NCBI GenBank assembly: GCA_015179045.1
Contig: WHUZ01000291.1
Coordinates: 1 to 14,711 of the forward strand
Source: Kalaharituber pfeilii
Lineage: Eukaryota; Ascomycota; Pezizomycetes; Pezizales; Pezizaceae
Length of the DNA: 14,711 nt
Direction of reading: 5' to 3'
Shown: positions 6,536-14,349 of the stretch, one piece after another
How positions within the stretch are numbered: position 1 is the stretch's first letter
Layout of the letters: each line of letters opens with the position of its first letter
Notes under the pieces: generated by a model
The model's input: the letters and a program-made list of their open reading frames with translations, nothing else
Told to the model about the DNA's origin: nothing
Database searches by the model: none
Translations under genes and position numbers: made by a program

Positions 6536-7636
6536 TCATTGAGAGTAGTGATGCATGATGCTAGGCTGCAAGCCTGTATCCCAGCTGAGTCTCCTTTGTT
6601 TTCTTATTTAATTTTCCTTACCTTCTTTTTGTCCTCCTTCTTATCATCATCTCTCTTCCTCTTATTACCTGACTAATTAGTTGGCTGGGTCGTCTTCCAC
6701 TCCTTCACAATTTCTGTAGCCACGCATTTGCTGAAAGTGTAGCCTTTTCTTCTACAGCAAAAGCATTTCCCATCAGCCTTCCATTTGGCACTGAGTTCCT
6801 TGGAGGAGCCGGGGAGGTATGGGCTGGGCTTAGAGGTCGTAGTTTCCATACTGTCCTTCTTCTTCTCTAAAGATTGTTTCCTCTTTAAATGGCCACTAGG
6901 TTTGTTACCACCACTGTGACCTACAACTTGCATTGTTCACTCATCCCACATGCTAACTGCTATTATGCGTTTGTACCAGTCATCAAGCGATTCATTGGAT
7001 ACTCCTAGCTACATGAGGAAGAATTGGGCAATGTTTCTTTTCAACCCTTTAACTACCTTGTCCTTAAACGTTTTTTCATTGTAATTAGCTAGGTGGTTCA
7101 TTTTCTTCATGGTGTTGATATAGTCCATGATTTTGCCCTTCTGCGTGTAGGTATCGAGTTTATCTCGCATTTGCTACTCTTGTATGTAGATTCCTATTCC
7201 CTCTGCCAAATCATCTATCTATTTTTCTAATTAGTATCTCTCTGGACTTCCAGACCCATGTATATATATTTGTTTTGGTTATGCCATTCTGCTGCCTTCT
7301 TAGTTAGAGATCAGGAATGCATATAGAATTTTGGTATCTTCTTCAGCAAAGGTTTGGCGGTGCTCACGAAGGTATGCTAAGTCCATTACTTCAGACTTCC
7401 ATACTTGTAGTCCATCCAGGTTGCCATCCCAAGTTCTTAGAGTGTTCTCAATGTGCAATTGTTAGGGACTGAGACTTTGTTCGAGGCCAGAGTCCTGATC
7501 TTGGAATGGTAGTGAGGGCCGATTGTGCTGCTTCTGCACTGGAATTCGAATCTACTTCATCTTTAGATCTCCAATAGACTAGTTCATTCCTAGTAGTCAA
7601 TAGCTTGGGAATTACAGGGAAGTTGTAGGATGCCAT
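6520..7636 (-). pseudogene. gag: gag, inactivated by stops and a frame change
   Basis: Structural nucleocapsid gene. It starts with ATG at 7636 (MASYNFPVIPKLL), 48 nt after the 5' LTR. After about 35-45 codons the coding text moves to another frame (break near 7500-7540), then continues through capsid-like sequence (RTWDGNLDGLQVWKSEVM, DYINTMKKMNHLANYNEKTF) to a zinc knuckle at about 6775-6734. In-frame stops: 7464-7462, 7302-7300, 7281-7279, 7233-7231, 7221-7219, 7176-7174, 7011-7009, 6939-6937, 6675-6673 and 6606-6604, all of which a single C-to-T or G-to-A change could create. The knuckle reads CFCCRRKGYTFSKC, with Tyr in the expected His position of CCHC, again one C-to-T change. A second frame change near 6530 leads into protease. 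Pol next door has no such stops. Confidence 0.88.
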
Positions 7637-7684
7637 TGTTGGTTATTTGTGAGGTTGTAGCGAAACGAGACCCAACAAATATAG
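7637..7684 (-). other. Leader of the chromovirus with candidate self-primer binding site
   Basis: Short untranslated stretch between the 5' LTR and the gag ATG. On the minus strand TATATTTGTT (7683-7674), starting one base after the LTR, is exactly complementary over 10 nt to AACAAATATA inside the LTR (7805-7796). The next four bases GGGT pair with ACCC there if one T is bulged. The LTR segment lies about 50 nt after a TATA box, so it could be the 5' end of the transcript, as in Tf1/sushi self-priming. A tRNA-type site starting TGG (TGGGTCTCG, from 7674) is possible but I cannot match it to a tRNA. Confidence 0.6.
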
Positions 7685-8323
7685 TGTTATGGGGTATATT
7701 GGGGGTAAGCCGTTTACTAAATAATTAAGTGCAATATGAAATATAATTAAATATAAGTCATAGAAAATAAAGTAGTTAAGGTAGTAAGAAAGCTTTATAT
7801 TTGTTAGGGTTGAGTTCTGGGTTCTTGTCCTTCTAACTCCAGTGGGTCAGGCTTCTATTTATACAAAATGTAGTTCTTCAAAGCTGTTAACAAATTCAGC
7901 TTGAACGGATTCTGGAGATCAAGCCAGACCCTGAAAAAAGCCAAGTGACAGCCTTTCTTTTTGACCAACCCTTACAATAAATTCTAGAACAACAAATACG
8001 AGAACTTGAAAACCTCTAATGCAAGCCTCTATCTAAAAATACCATCATAACTCCGATCCCTATGCAAAGATCGATGATATAAGAAAATAAGAAAAGGTTA
8101 TCGTACAACGAATAGTACAACAGGAGCTGCCGGAAGAGTTAGTAACCAAGATTGCTAATCTTAGTAGTTACTTACTTCTTAACCGAAGAAGTTCCACTAC
8201 CACAGACCTGACTAGTATCGGGTTAGCTAAACTTCCGACTGGTAGGCTTTATAGTTGGTAGTACCTTTTGACGACACTTAAACAAGACGGTGTTATAGCA
8301 TGAGAACGATTATGCCTGTAACA
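7685..8323 (-). repeat. 5' LTR of the chromovirus (right copy), damaged in its R-U5 half
   Basis: A 639-bp copy of 1809-2446. On the plus strand it runs TGTTAT...GTAACA. Thirteen differences from the left copy all read T or A here against C or G there, and all lie in 7685-7916; nine are in CpG context. Positions 7917-8323 are identical to the left copy apart from one extra A. In the element's direction the undamaged part is U3 and most of the promoter, and the damaged part covers the TATA region, R and U5. Confidence 0.95.
7855..7863 (-). promoter_or_regulatory. TATA box of the chromovirus LTR
   Basis: TATAAATAG on the minus strand (also at 1987-1979 in the other LTR). It lies about 460 nt into the LTR and about 50 nt before the AACAAATATA segment proposed as RNA 5' end and self-primer. 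A further TATAAAG occurs earlier in U3 but is less well placed. Confidence 0.5.
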
Positions 8324-8328
8324 AAGTT
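8324..8328. repeat. Right target site duplication of the chromovirus (AAGTT)
   Basis: Exact copy of 1804-1808. Confidence 0.9.
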
Positions 8329-8539
8329 AATGAACCATCTAAGTAGTATAGTAGTACAGAATTCCAATTTATACAATATGCTTTAGCCTATAAGCTATCA
8401 ATACATTATTGAACTATAGGGTTCTAAAGACTTCTTCAAAATATTAATTGTAGAACTCTCTAAATAAATTCCAATAATCTATGAAGATTCTCAACTATTT
8501 ACTGAATCTTATTATCTGTGTTATAGTTCAGTTATAGAA

Positions 8540-9095
8540 GATGTTGAGATTCTATTTGTGAGTCTGTATTATATACTTTCTGTAATACCAAACATTCCAT
8601 ATTAGAGACTCTATTGGTTTGGGAGTAGTAAGTAGTATAGAGTTGGAGTTCTGCATTAAGTTCGGATGTAATATCTTTCTAAAGGGCTGAGGTGAATTGT
8701 TGTCCATAGTAAGATAGTAAGATAGACCAAATTGCCTAAAAATGTTATTGAAGGTATTAGCAACATCTTGAATTGTCTAAGTGTTTTTTGCTAGTATATA
8801 GTGCAGTACTATATTTTAGTGAACTAGTTTATAACAACTGAAATAGTATTAAAGCCCTTAGTAGTTCTCTAACAAAGTCTATAGCTATTTTCTCTTAAGG
8901 CTTTATACTAGTAGATATTAGTATAAGTCTAGTTTGTATCGAATATTAGTCAAATTTAGCCTTCAGGTAGGCTATACAACTAGTGACATAATTGGCTACT
9001 CAGCTGTCTCAGTAAAAGTTTTGAGAGAGAAGTCTGATATACACTCTAGTATTGAGCCAAGTTACTATCATAGTATTATCATTATTACTTCCAAT
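8540..9095 (-). pseudogene. Decayed Ty3/gypsy integrase relic
   Basis: The minus strand reads as a gypsy integrase broken by stops and two or three frame changes. From 9095 down: TRVYIRLLSQNFY-stop-DS-stop-VANYV..C, the region after the zinc-finger histidines, where the usual YYWP has a stop at Trp and the second zinc Cys pair reads C-x-x-Y. Then IAIDFVREL with the first catalytic Asp (about 8880), VANTFNNIFRQFGLSYYLTMDNNS with the second Asp (about 8720), and SELNAELQLYTTYYSQTN (about 8670), the counterpart of the STAYHPQTDGQTE segment. It is much older than the intact element and not its direct copy. Nearly all breaks are explained by C-to-T or G-to-A changes. CpG is almost absent here. Confidence 0.65.
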
Positions 9096-9239
9096 AAATA
9101 CTAGTTCAGGTACCTAGGACCCGTTATTATTCCTTACTCATTTGTTACAGTTTACTCTAAGGATATTAGTCTATATATCTTGCACTTTATTAGTCTAAGA
9201 AGGAGTATTCACTTTGCCATTAGACTGACATAATTGAAT

Positions 9240-9840
9240 TCACATAGTTAGCTCTAGTTGGCTTGCTAGTTGTATCAGCAAGAAAATTTTTCACATTCCA
9301 AGGCATTATATGTATTAGATATACTAATGCTATAGGACATTAACTGCTTTATATAGTGCCATATCCTTTTTACATACAGGGTCTGAATGCCATTCTGAAT
9401 TAGCTCACCTCTGCAATAAGAGAGTATTTACTATGGCATCTGATAATTGGCACTTTTATATTATGCATTATAAATTCAGATATATATTAATAACTATAAC
9501 TTAGACAATCCTATGCTGTTAACTCCAGATTCAAAGTGTCTTCATTCTGAACTACAACTCAGTTTGCCTCCATTCTCAATAACAGCTTCAATTGGGTTAT
9601 ATTCTTAACAATATCTTAAATTTGCTTATGTTTTCAATATTCTGACACAAACTGTATTATATTACTAAAGTTGAAATTTCTTGTAGACACAGCATGTCAG
9701 ATGTCTAACCTTGGAAATATTAGATCTCCTTATTAATATATGCTATTGTTTATAGTATTATAGAATCTTCTATTACCATAAGTAATATAAGACTCCTAAA
9801 AGATAAAATTCTGGATATCTAATGCATCTAATAAGTATAG
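9240..9840 (-). pseudogene. Decayed Ty1/copia reverse transcriptase C-terminus and RNase H relic
   Basis: Two hundred codons from 9840 to 9240 stay in one minus-strand frame, interrupted only by about 13 stops of the TAA/TAG/TGA type that CAA, CAG, CGA or TGG would give after C-to-T change. Landmarks in order: PRLDI-stop-HAVSTRNFNFSN at about 9714-9661 (copia TRPDIA-AVS motif), LNLELTA at about 9530 (counterpart of the STEAEY-A RNase H motif), VPIIRCHSKYSLIAE at about 9450-9406 (counterpart of I-CDNQSAI-LA) and NFLADTTSKPT at about 9288-9256 (copia C-terminal ADILTKP motif). The spacing between the first two landmarks is shorter than usual, so an internal deletion is likely. This is a different superfamily from the neighbouring gypsy integrase relic. 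Confidence 0.6.
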
Positions 9841-9877
9841 GTTCCTACCTTATTTTTAGTCTGACATATCAGAGAAC

Positions 9878-10087
9878 ATGCACAGAAAAGAAGGTAATAG
9901 AGATAAAGAAATCAAAAAGATAGGAAAAGCCAGGAAAGCAAGGTCTGATGCATTGTATTGGTACAGTACACTAGTCCTGATACTATGTATCCTACTTAGT
10001 GGATGTATTACTTTAGGTTGGGATTGCCTGTTGTGTAGTAGTAGGCTAGTCCCTATGGAGGCGGCGATTGAACAGCTACTCTCTTAA
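9878..10087 (+). other. Less decayed island with a 69-codon open frame, doubtful gene
   Basis: This segment is visibly richer in G and C than its surroundings and has a complete frame, ATG to TAA, with a basic N-terminus (MHRKEGNRDKEIKKIGKARKAR) and one hydrophobic stretch at about 27-48 that could be a membrane segment (YWYSTLVLILCILLSGCITL). No family recognised. It sits between two decayed minus-strand relics, and a minus-strand reading of part of it continues from the upstream relic. A chance frame, or a fragment of another repeat, is more likely than a gene. Confidence 0.2.
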
Positions 10088-11395
10088 CTCCATTTCATAC
10101 TAATCTATATCACTCACCATACTATACACCATCATCTTCTAGTCTACGGGCCTTGTTTTTCAGAGAAGCTGATTGTTCACTTCTGTCTTTACATTCATCA
10201 CAATAAGATCTTGGACCTGGTCTGAATAGTCCTCTCAGGTCTTGATAAGGTGGTTATAAATGGCTTGCTACATGTTAGTAACTCTTCTTGTAATATCAGA
10301 TTTATACTCATAAAAGGCAGTTTTAAATTTGAACTCAATGCTATTTTAGTTGAAAGTTCTAAGACTCCATATCTTTAGACAATGTTGTATCATACTGGCT
10401 ACCAGGCAGATGAATAGTTTGTTTATTCTATCTAGGAATTCGGGGTCAATATTGCACTATATTTTTATACCTATAAAGTACTTGTTCTAGATTAATTCAA
10501 CAATCTCTTTGGCCATGAACCGATTTTCTATCCCCTATAAGAGTAAGTGTCAGTTTTACCACTTGTCATGTAGGAGTACCTACTATACAATATTTCCTCT
10601 CATATACGAAATGGTTATAGAGTAGCAACTCCTTCACTTTAGTGGCTTTTGTCTCTGCCGAGAGATAGTTAAGTCTATACAGATTCATCTCTGTGGCTCT
10701 ACATTTATATACCAACTATAATCTCACTCACAAATGAATGCTCTTGAGCTACAGAATGTTAGCAATCATATTAGTCCTATTAGAATAAGATGTATTGACT
10801 TATATATAAATCAATAGATTTAATTTTAACTTTATATTTACCTAGTCTATTCTGAGTCATACCCTACAATTCTTCAAGCATGTCCACTACTTTACTAGTA
10901 CTTAATAGCAAATAATCAAAAAGTGTTAAATTCCTAACAATCTCCTCTACCTAGATTGCTAACCCTTAATATATAGTGGGAATGCTGTAGAATGCTTGAG
11001 ATTGGATCCCTCTGTGAGTTTGTTATTAAACTGGACTGTGAGAGTTAATCTCTGCCTCAGAATCTTGTTTAGATTCCTCTACATCAGATTCTGGCTTCTC
11101 TTTTTTTTTCGAAATCTTGACTTAAGTTCTCTATATCCTGATCTCTACCATCATCACTTAGATCATATTCATTTGCAATTATCTATCAAATAAGTGAGTT
11201 TAAGGATTTACTAAGAGATAGAGCATTTTAAACTTACCTATATAATCATTCTCTTACTTGTAGCCTTCTTAACCATAATATGCACCTTCGATTTCTGTAC
11301 TATTATTGAAGAAGATTGTTACTTCTTAGACTTCTCCACTAGCATACTATTATCATTGTCTTGGCTCTCCTTCTAGTAGATGTACTACTAGACAT
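10075..11395 (-). pseudogene. Decayed gene of unknown family with one probable intron
   Basis: Reading on the minus strand from ATG at 11395 (MSSSTSTRRRAK). Exon 1 carries lysine-rich text (VQKSKVHIMVKKATSKRM, after a frame change) to a GTAAGT at 11237. A 55-nt intron candidate ends ...TTTGATAG at 11183 with a CTCAC branch-like site before it. Exon 2 resumes in phase with acidic, low-complexity text (NEYDLSDDGRDQDIENLSQD), changes frame in an A9 run (11101-11109 on plus) into KPESDVEESKQDSEAEINS and VEEIVRNLTLFDYLLLSTSK. The last part, 10534-10075, is the least broken: FMAKEIVELI, PEFLDRINKLFICLVASM, KFKTAFYEYKSDITRRVTNM. Stops are of the CAA/CAG/TGG-derived kind. The C-terminal pattern faintly recalls uncharacterised fungal domains such as DUF6532, but that is a guess. 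It may be host-derived or transposon-encoded. Confidence 0.45.
11183..11237 (-). other. Candidate 55-nt spliceosomal intron in the decayed gene
   Basis: On the minus strand GTAAGT at 11237-11232 and TAG at 11185-11183, with CTCAC about 11 nt before the acceptor matching a loose fungal CTNAC branch motif. Length is typical of filamentous fungal introns. Removing it keeps the protein-like reading in phase on both sides. The last exon-1 codon now reads TAG, explicable by decay. Confidence 0.4.
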
Positions 11396-11647
11396 TTTAG
11401 ATGTTGAATAAAGTTGAGTAATAAATAAGAGGAAAAGAGAAGAATAATGAGAAGCAGATAGAGACTAAGTGGAATAGGTAAAGTATAAGAGAAAAGATAG
11501 AGGATCATGAATTAAAGAACCTATATATCACTTGATATACCTTTCAGGTTCTCTTATGTCCATTAAAATCCTGTTATTGGTACATATATTCTCAGTCTAG
11601 GGACAGCATTCTTAGTTAGAAGTTTATGAGATCCTATCACTGTGTAC

Positions 11648-11770
11648 TATATTAGTCAGCCAATATGCTTGGTTCTTGCAAGAGAAGCTTATAAGATTAT
11701 ATTACCTGTATATTATGTCAGTCCACTAATGTGCTAAGTCCTTGTAAGGGAAGTATACAAATATTTTATA
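11648..11770. repeat. Degenerate two-copy tandem repeat, about 60 bp
   Basis: The segment with TTAGTCAGCCAATATGCTTG and CTTGCAAGAGAAG (from about 11650) recurs about 64 bp later as TATGTCAGTCCACTAATGTG and CTTGTAAGGGAAG. Most differences are transitions, as expected if both copies decayed after duplication. Confidence 0.5.
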
Positions 11771-11962
11771 CACTTGTTAATTAAGCTCTCAATTCAAATT
11801 GCTATAAATATAGTGCTCGTTTAGTAAGTATTAGAATAGCTTCAATGAGTGAGTATTTATCACAGGCAGAAAGGAAAGTAAATATCATAGAAGAAAGGGA
11901 CAGATAATGTAGAAGTAAAAGAAACAAGGAAGGCAAATAATAGAGAAATGGAAAACGTAAGA

Positions 11963-11996
11963 TAAAATAAAAATAAAAATAAAAATAATAAAAAAA
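11963..11996. repeat. AAAAT microsatellite
   Basis: Tandem run of AAAAT units ending in AATAATAAAAAAA. Simple-sequence repeat without evident function. Confidence 0.85.
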
Positions 11997-12434
11997 TGAA
12001 TACAGATAACAAATTGAAAATCAAAGACATTTTATTTAAGTCAGTCAACCTATCTATGGTATCAGACAGCCTTTGACATGCAGCCACAATCTTACTCTAG
12101 AACTAGTAATTATATAAATTACATAGAACAAAGTTGCTTTTAGTAGTAGATTAAAGTGAGAATATAGGGGAAATTAGTGAAAGGGAATAAAAAAGAAAGA
12201 CAAAAATAACAAATTCTAAAATCAAGATATTCAATGTGAAACAACTTAGCTAGTCACTAAGCATATCCTCAGTATCAGATCCCTCCTATATGATATTTTC
12301 TTTACTCTAAACTAATTACAGAGTGATTCATAATAGTCTATCTCATATATTTCATTTAGTACAAGTCAATAAGTACAAAACTAAAAAACTAATAAAGAAC
12401 AACTTATTATATGATCTCAAACAACTCCCTTTAC

Positions 12435-13390
12435 CTACTTCCAGTAGTTGAGTGTAGCAATCCTAGCTGCCATTCCTACAGCTTCTCTGGTATTACTATT
12501 GTCTAGTTGAGATTCAAATTCTGCCTTTCCTACCTCCCTACTGGCTCGAGCTAAGACCTAATAGATGTTCAAGTCCTCTGCTGGATCTTTATTTATATTG
12601 CTCTCAATATCATATTTATCCTTATTAAAATATCCGATTTCCTTATAGTCTGGCATGTCTTTATAGGTGGTCGCATTAAGCACTATCAAGAGATAGATAG
12701 GCTTATAATTGGTACTCTCAAGGAGTACCTCCAGTTCAGTATCAGAAAGTAGACATATAATATTAGTTTTTAGTATACTCACATTCACATAGGGCTTTGT
12801 AGTTACTCTATAAATAGTACAGAGAAATCTTCCTACTGGGACCCGCTTTTGAATTACAGTAACTACCTCTTACAAACTCCATATTTTCAGAGTGAAAACA
12901 ACTTTTATGAGACAGGTTTTCTACTAGAGCATATCGTTACTACTCAAATAACACTCCTAAACCTTAGAATCATAGATGAAGACTTTCATCAGAGTCTTCT
13001 TTCCAATGTCTAATAATTCTTCCCTGATACTATCGAGTACATTGCTAGCAGTAATAGTATTATCTTACTACTGTTTAGTGATAGCAAGTCATAACTTTTG
13101 TTCAGTCTCCTGTTAATAAGAAGAGCTTTGAATGCTTTATATACTTAGTCATTATTGTGTACCAAGAGAGTTTTGGCAGATCTTTTGAATTCAACTATTC
13201 TCTTGGCTTTGTCCTTCAATTTCTTCCATTTATCTTCCTCTACTTGTCACTTACGTGTAATATTATTAATAATACAATAGTTTTTTAGGGTATCTCTCCA
13301 TGTAGTATATTCTACATCCTTATCTCTATATCCCAATAGCACCTTAGAGTTGGATATTTTGTCCTTTTTAGTAACTGTTTTTCCTGCCAT
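12435..13390 (-). pseudogene. Decayed gene of unknown family, about 318 codons
   Basis: Minus-strand reading from ATG at 13390 (MAGKTVTKKDKISNSKVLLG) through a hydrophilic, Lys- and Trp-containing section (TTWRDTLKNYCIINN, EEDKWKKLKDKAKRIVEFK) with two stops. Near 13120-13140 the coherent text passes to a second frame: a Gln-rich piece with several CAA/CAG-type stops, then NVLDSIREELLDIGKKTLMK, and from 12866 to 12554 a nearly unbroken stretch (VGRFLCTIYRVTTKPYVNVS, ELEVLLESTNYKPIYLLIVL, CPDYKEIGYF-like text). It finishes with VGKAEFESQLDN and NTREAVGMAARIATLNYWK before TAG at 12437-12435. The composition is that of a soluble protein. I recognise no family. The N-terminal part might be a small DNA-binding or gag-like domain, but nothing is diagnostic. 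Confidence 0.45.
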
Positions 13391-13932
13391 ATAGGGTCAA
13401 ATAACTGATATAATAGACATTTAGTTCTCTTTTGTAAATAACTCAAAGGATCGATTACCTCTATTACATAATATAAACACTGTGAATCAAAATTGAAGTA
13501 CTGTCATGCTTACAATTTATAGGAGTTTAGGTCCCCAATCATACTCAACATTGAATTATATACTAAGAGTTCTTTTCGAAAGATGTTATAGAATCTAGAA
13601 TAAGAGTAGTTTGGTTTTAATATATATTTGAGAATTGCCTTGTAGGTAGATAAAACAACTAATTGTTTACTTATTTTAGAGTATACAAAAATATTACATC
13701 TAGTAATATTTATCTTATATCCTTATGGCCATTCTAAATATATAGAACAAAGTAACAACTCTATCTATTTCATAGACCCCAGACCATCATAACCATTATC
13801 TGAATCAATAATCTATTTCTAATATTCTGATACAAGAACTACATGGATCTTGATTTCGGTTTAATCCAATGGGCCTCCTGTACTAAAACATGCCTAAATT
13901 ATGATACCGCGCTGCAACTAAATGATGATGCT
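13391..13932. other. AT-rich DNA, no gene identified
   Basis: No coherent reading on either strand. A plus-strand 61-codon frame starts at 13843 but is largely made of the 51-bp repeat that follows, so I do not call it a gene. Confidence 0.5.
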
Positions 13933-14034
13933 ATGCTAGAACACACTTGCCTTCAGATATGTTCTAGAAGACATTCGATTGCCATGCTAGATTACACTTA
14001 CCTTAGAATATATTCTAGAAGATACTAGATCTAC
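13933..14034. repeat. 51-bp tandem repeat, two copies
   Basis: ATGCTAGAACACACTTGCCT (from 13933) recurs as ATGCTAGATTACACTTACCT (from 13984), and TTCTAGAAGA recurs at the same offset in each unit. Period 51 bp exactly. A shortened third start (ATGCTAGAATTTACCCTTA) follows at about 14057. Each unit ends near the palindrome-like TTCTAGAA. Confidence 0.75.
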
Positions 14035-14349
14035 AGTGTTGGGTTGGGACCAGAATGCTAGAATTTACCCTTAATATATATATACTAATTTTGGAACTAT
14101 ACTCAGGTAGTTTAGATCCCATATTAGATTCTAATCTCAATAAAGCTTGCCTGATAATTATATACTGCCTCTCTATAGCTTAGATCAGAGAGTCTAGATA
14201 TGAGAACAGATTTTTCTACTAATTTCTTATACTTAATTTTTCTAAAACAAAAGATTACAGCTTTCTACTTCAATCTTTCGGAAACTTCAATCTATACTCT
14301 TGCAAAGCAATTAGTATACAAATTCTACAACTAATATGAAAGGTCTACT

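Larger units (their letters stand above)
1809..8323 (-). mobile_element. Complete Ty3/gypsy chromovirus (LTR retrotransposon), coding-defective
   Basis: A 6,515-bp element on the minus strand bounded by near-identical LTRs and perfect AAGTT target duplications. Order in its own direction: 5' LTR (8323-7685), primer site, gag, protease, reverse transcriptase, RNase H, integrase, chromodomain, 3' UTR, polypurine tract, 3' LTR (2446-1809). RT before integrase and a C-terminal chromodomain identify it as a chromovirus. Termini are TGTTAC...GTAACA. The copy cannot make a full Gag-Pol as written: gag has about ten stops and a frame change, and three further single-base frame breaks lie in pol. The high LTR identity and intact duplication indicate a fairly young insertion into much older decayed DNA. 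Confidence 0.95.
11396..12434. other. AT-rich DNA with simple and degenerate repeats, no gene seen
   Basis: No coding relic that I can support. Contains an imperfect tandem pair (about 11648-11770), an AAAAT microsatellite (11963-11996), and two purine-rich stretches with partly similar wording around 12007-12070 and 12208-12285 (both with AACAAATT, AAAATCAA and GTATCAGA), perhaps an old local duplication. A minus-strand frame at 11860-12087 is low-complexity hydrophobic text made by the A-rich repeat. Confidence 0.5.

Noticed and set aside
3649..6542. Several plus- and minus-strand frames of 60-100 codons overlapping pol in other frames
   Set aside because: They are antisense or out-of-frame shadows of the conserved RT, integrase and protease reading and show no domain.
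7660..7674. tRNA-type primer site TGGGTCTCG in the chromovirus leader
   Set aside because: About ten bases from the LTR and not matched to a tRNA 3' end that I can name, while the adjacent self-complementary site fits the chromovirus family; kept only as an alternative.
1809..8323. Two solo LTRs rather than one element
   Set aside because: The outer target duplications match each other exactly and the primer and polypurine sites are in place, so this is one insertion.
10996..11193. Plus-strand 65-codon frame with hydrophobic residues
   Set aside because: Antisense to the decayed gene on the minus strand and across its intron candidate; the acidic and A-rich coding text gives hydrophobic antisense by chance.
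11860..12087. Minus-strand 75-codon hydrophobic frame
   Set aside because: Produced by the AAAAT repeat and purine-rich sequence (Leu/Phe runs); low complexity, no family.
12007..12285. Local duplication of purine-rich segments
   Set aside because: Only short shared words (AACAAATT, AAAATCAA, GTATCAGA) in low-complexity sequence; too weak to call a repeat without alignment.
13843..14028. Plus-strand 61-codon frame
   Set aside because: Mostly the 51-bp tandem repeat translated twice; no start context, family or expression evidence.
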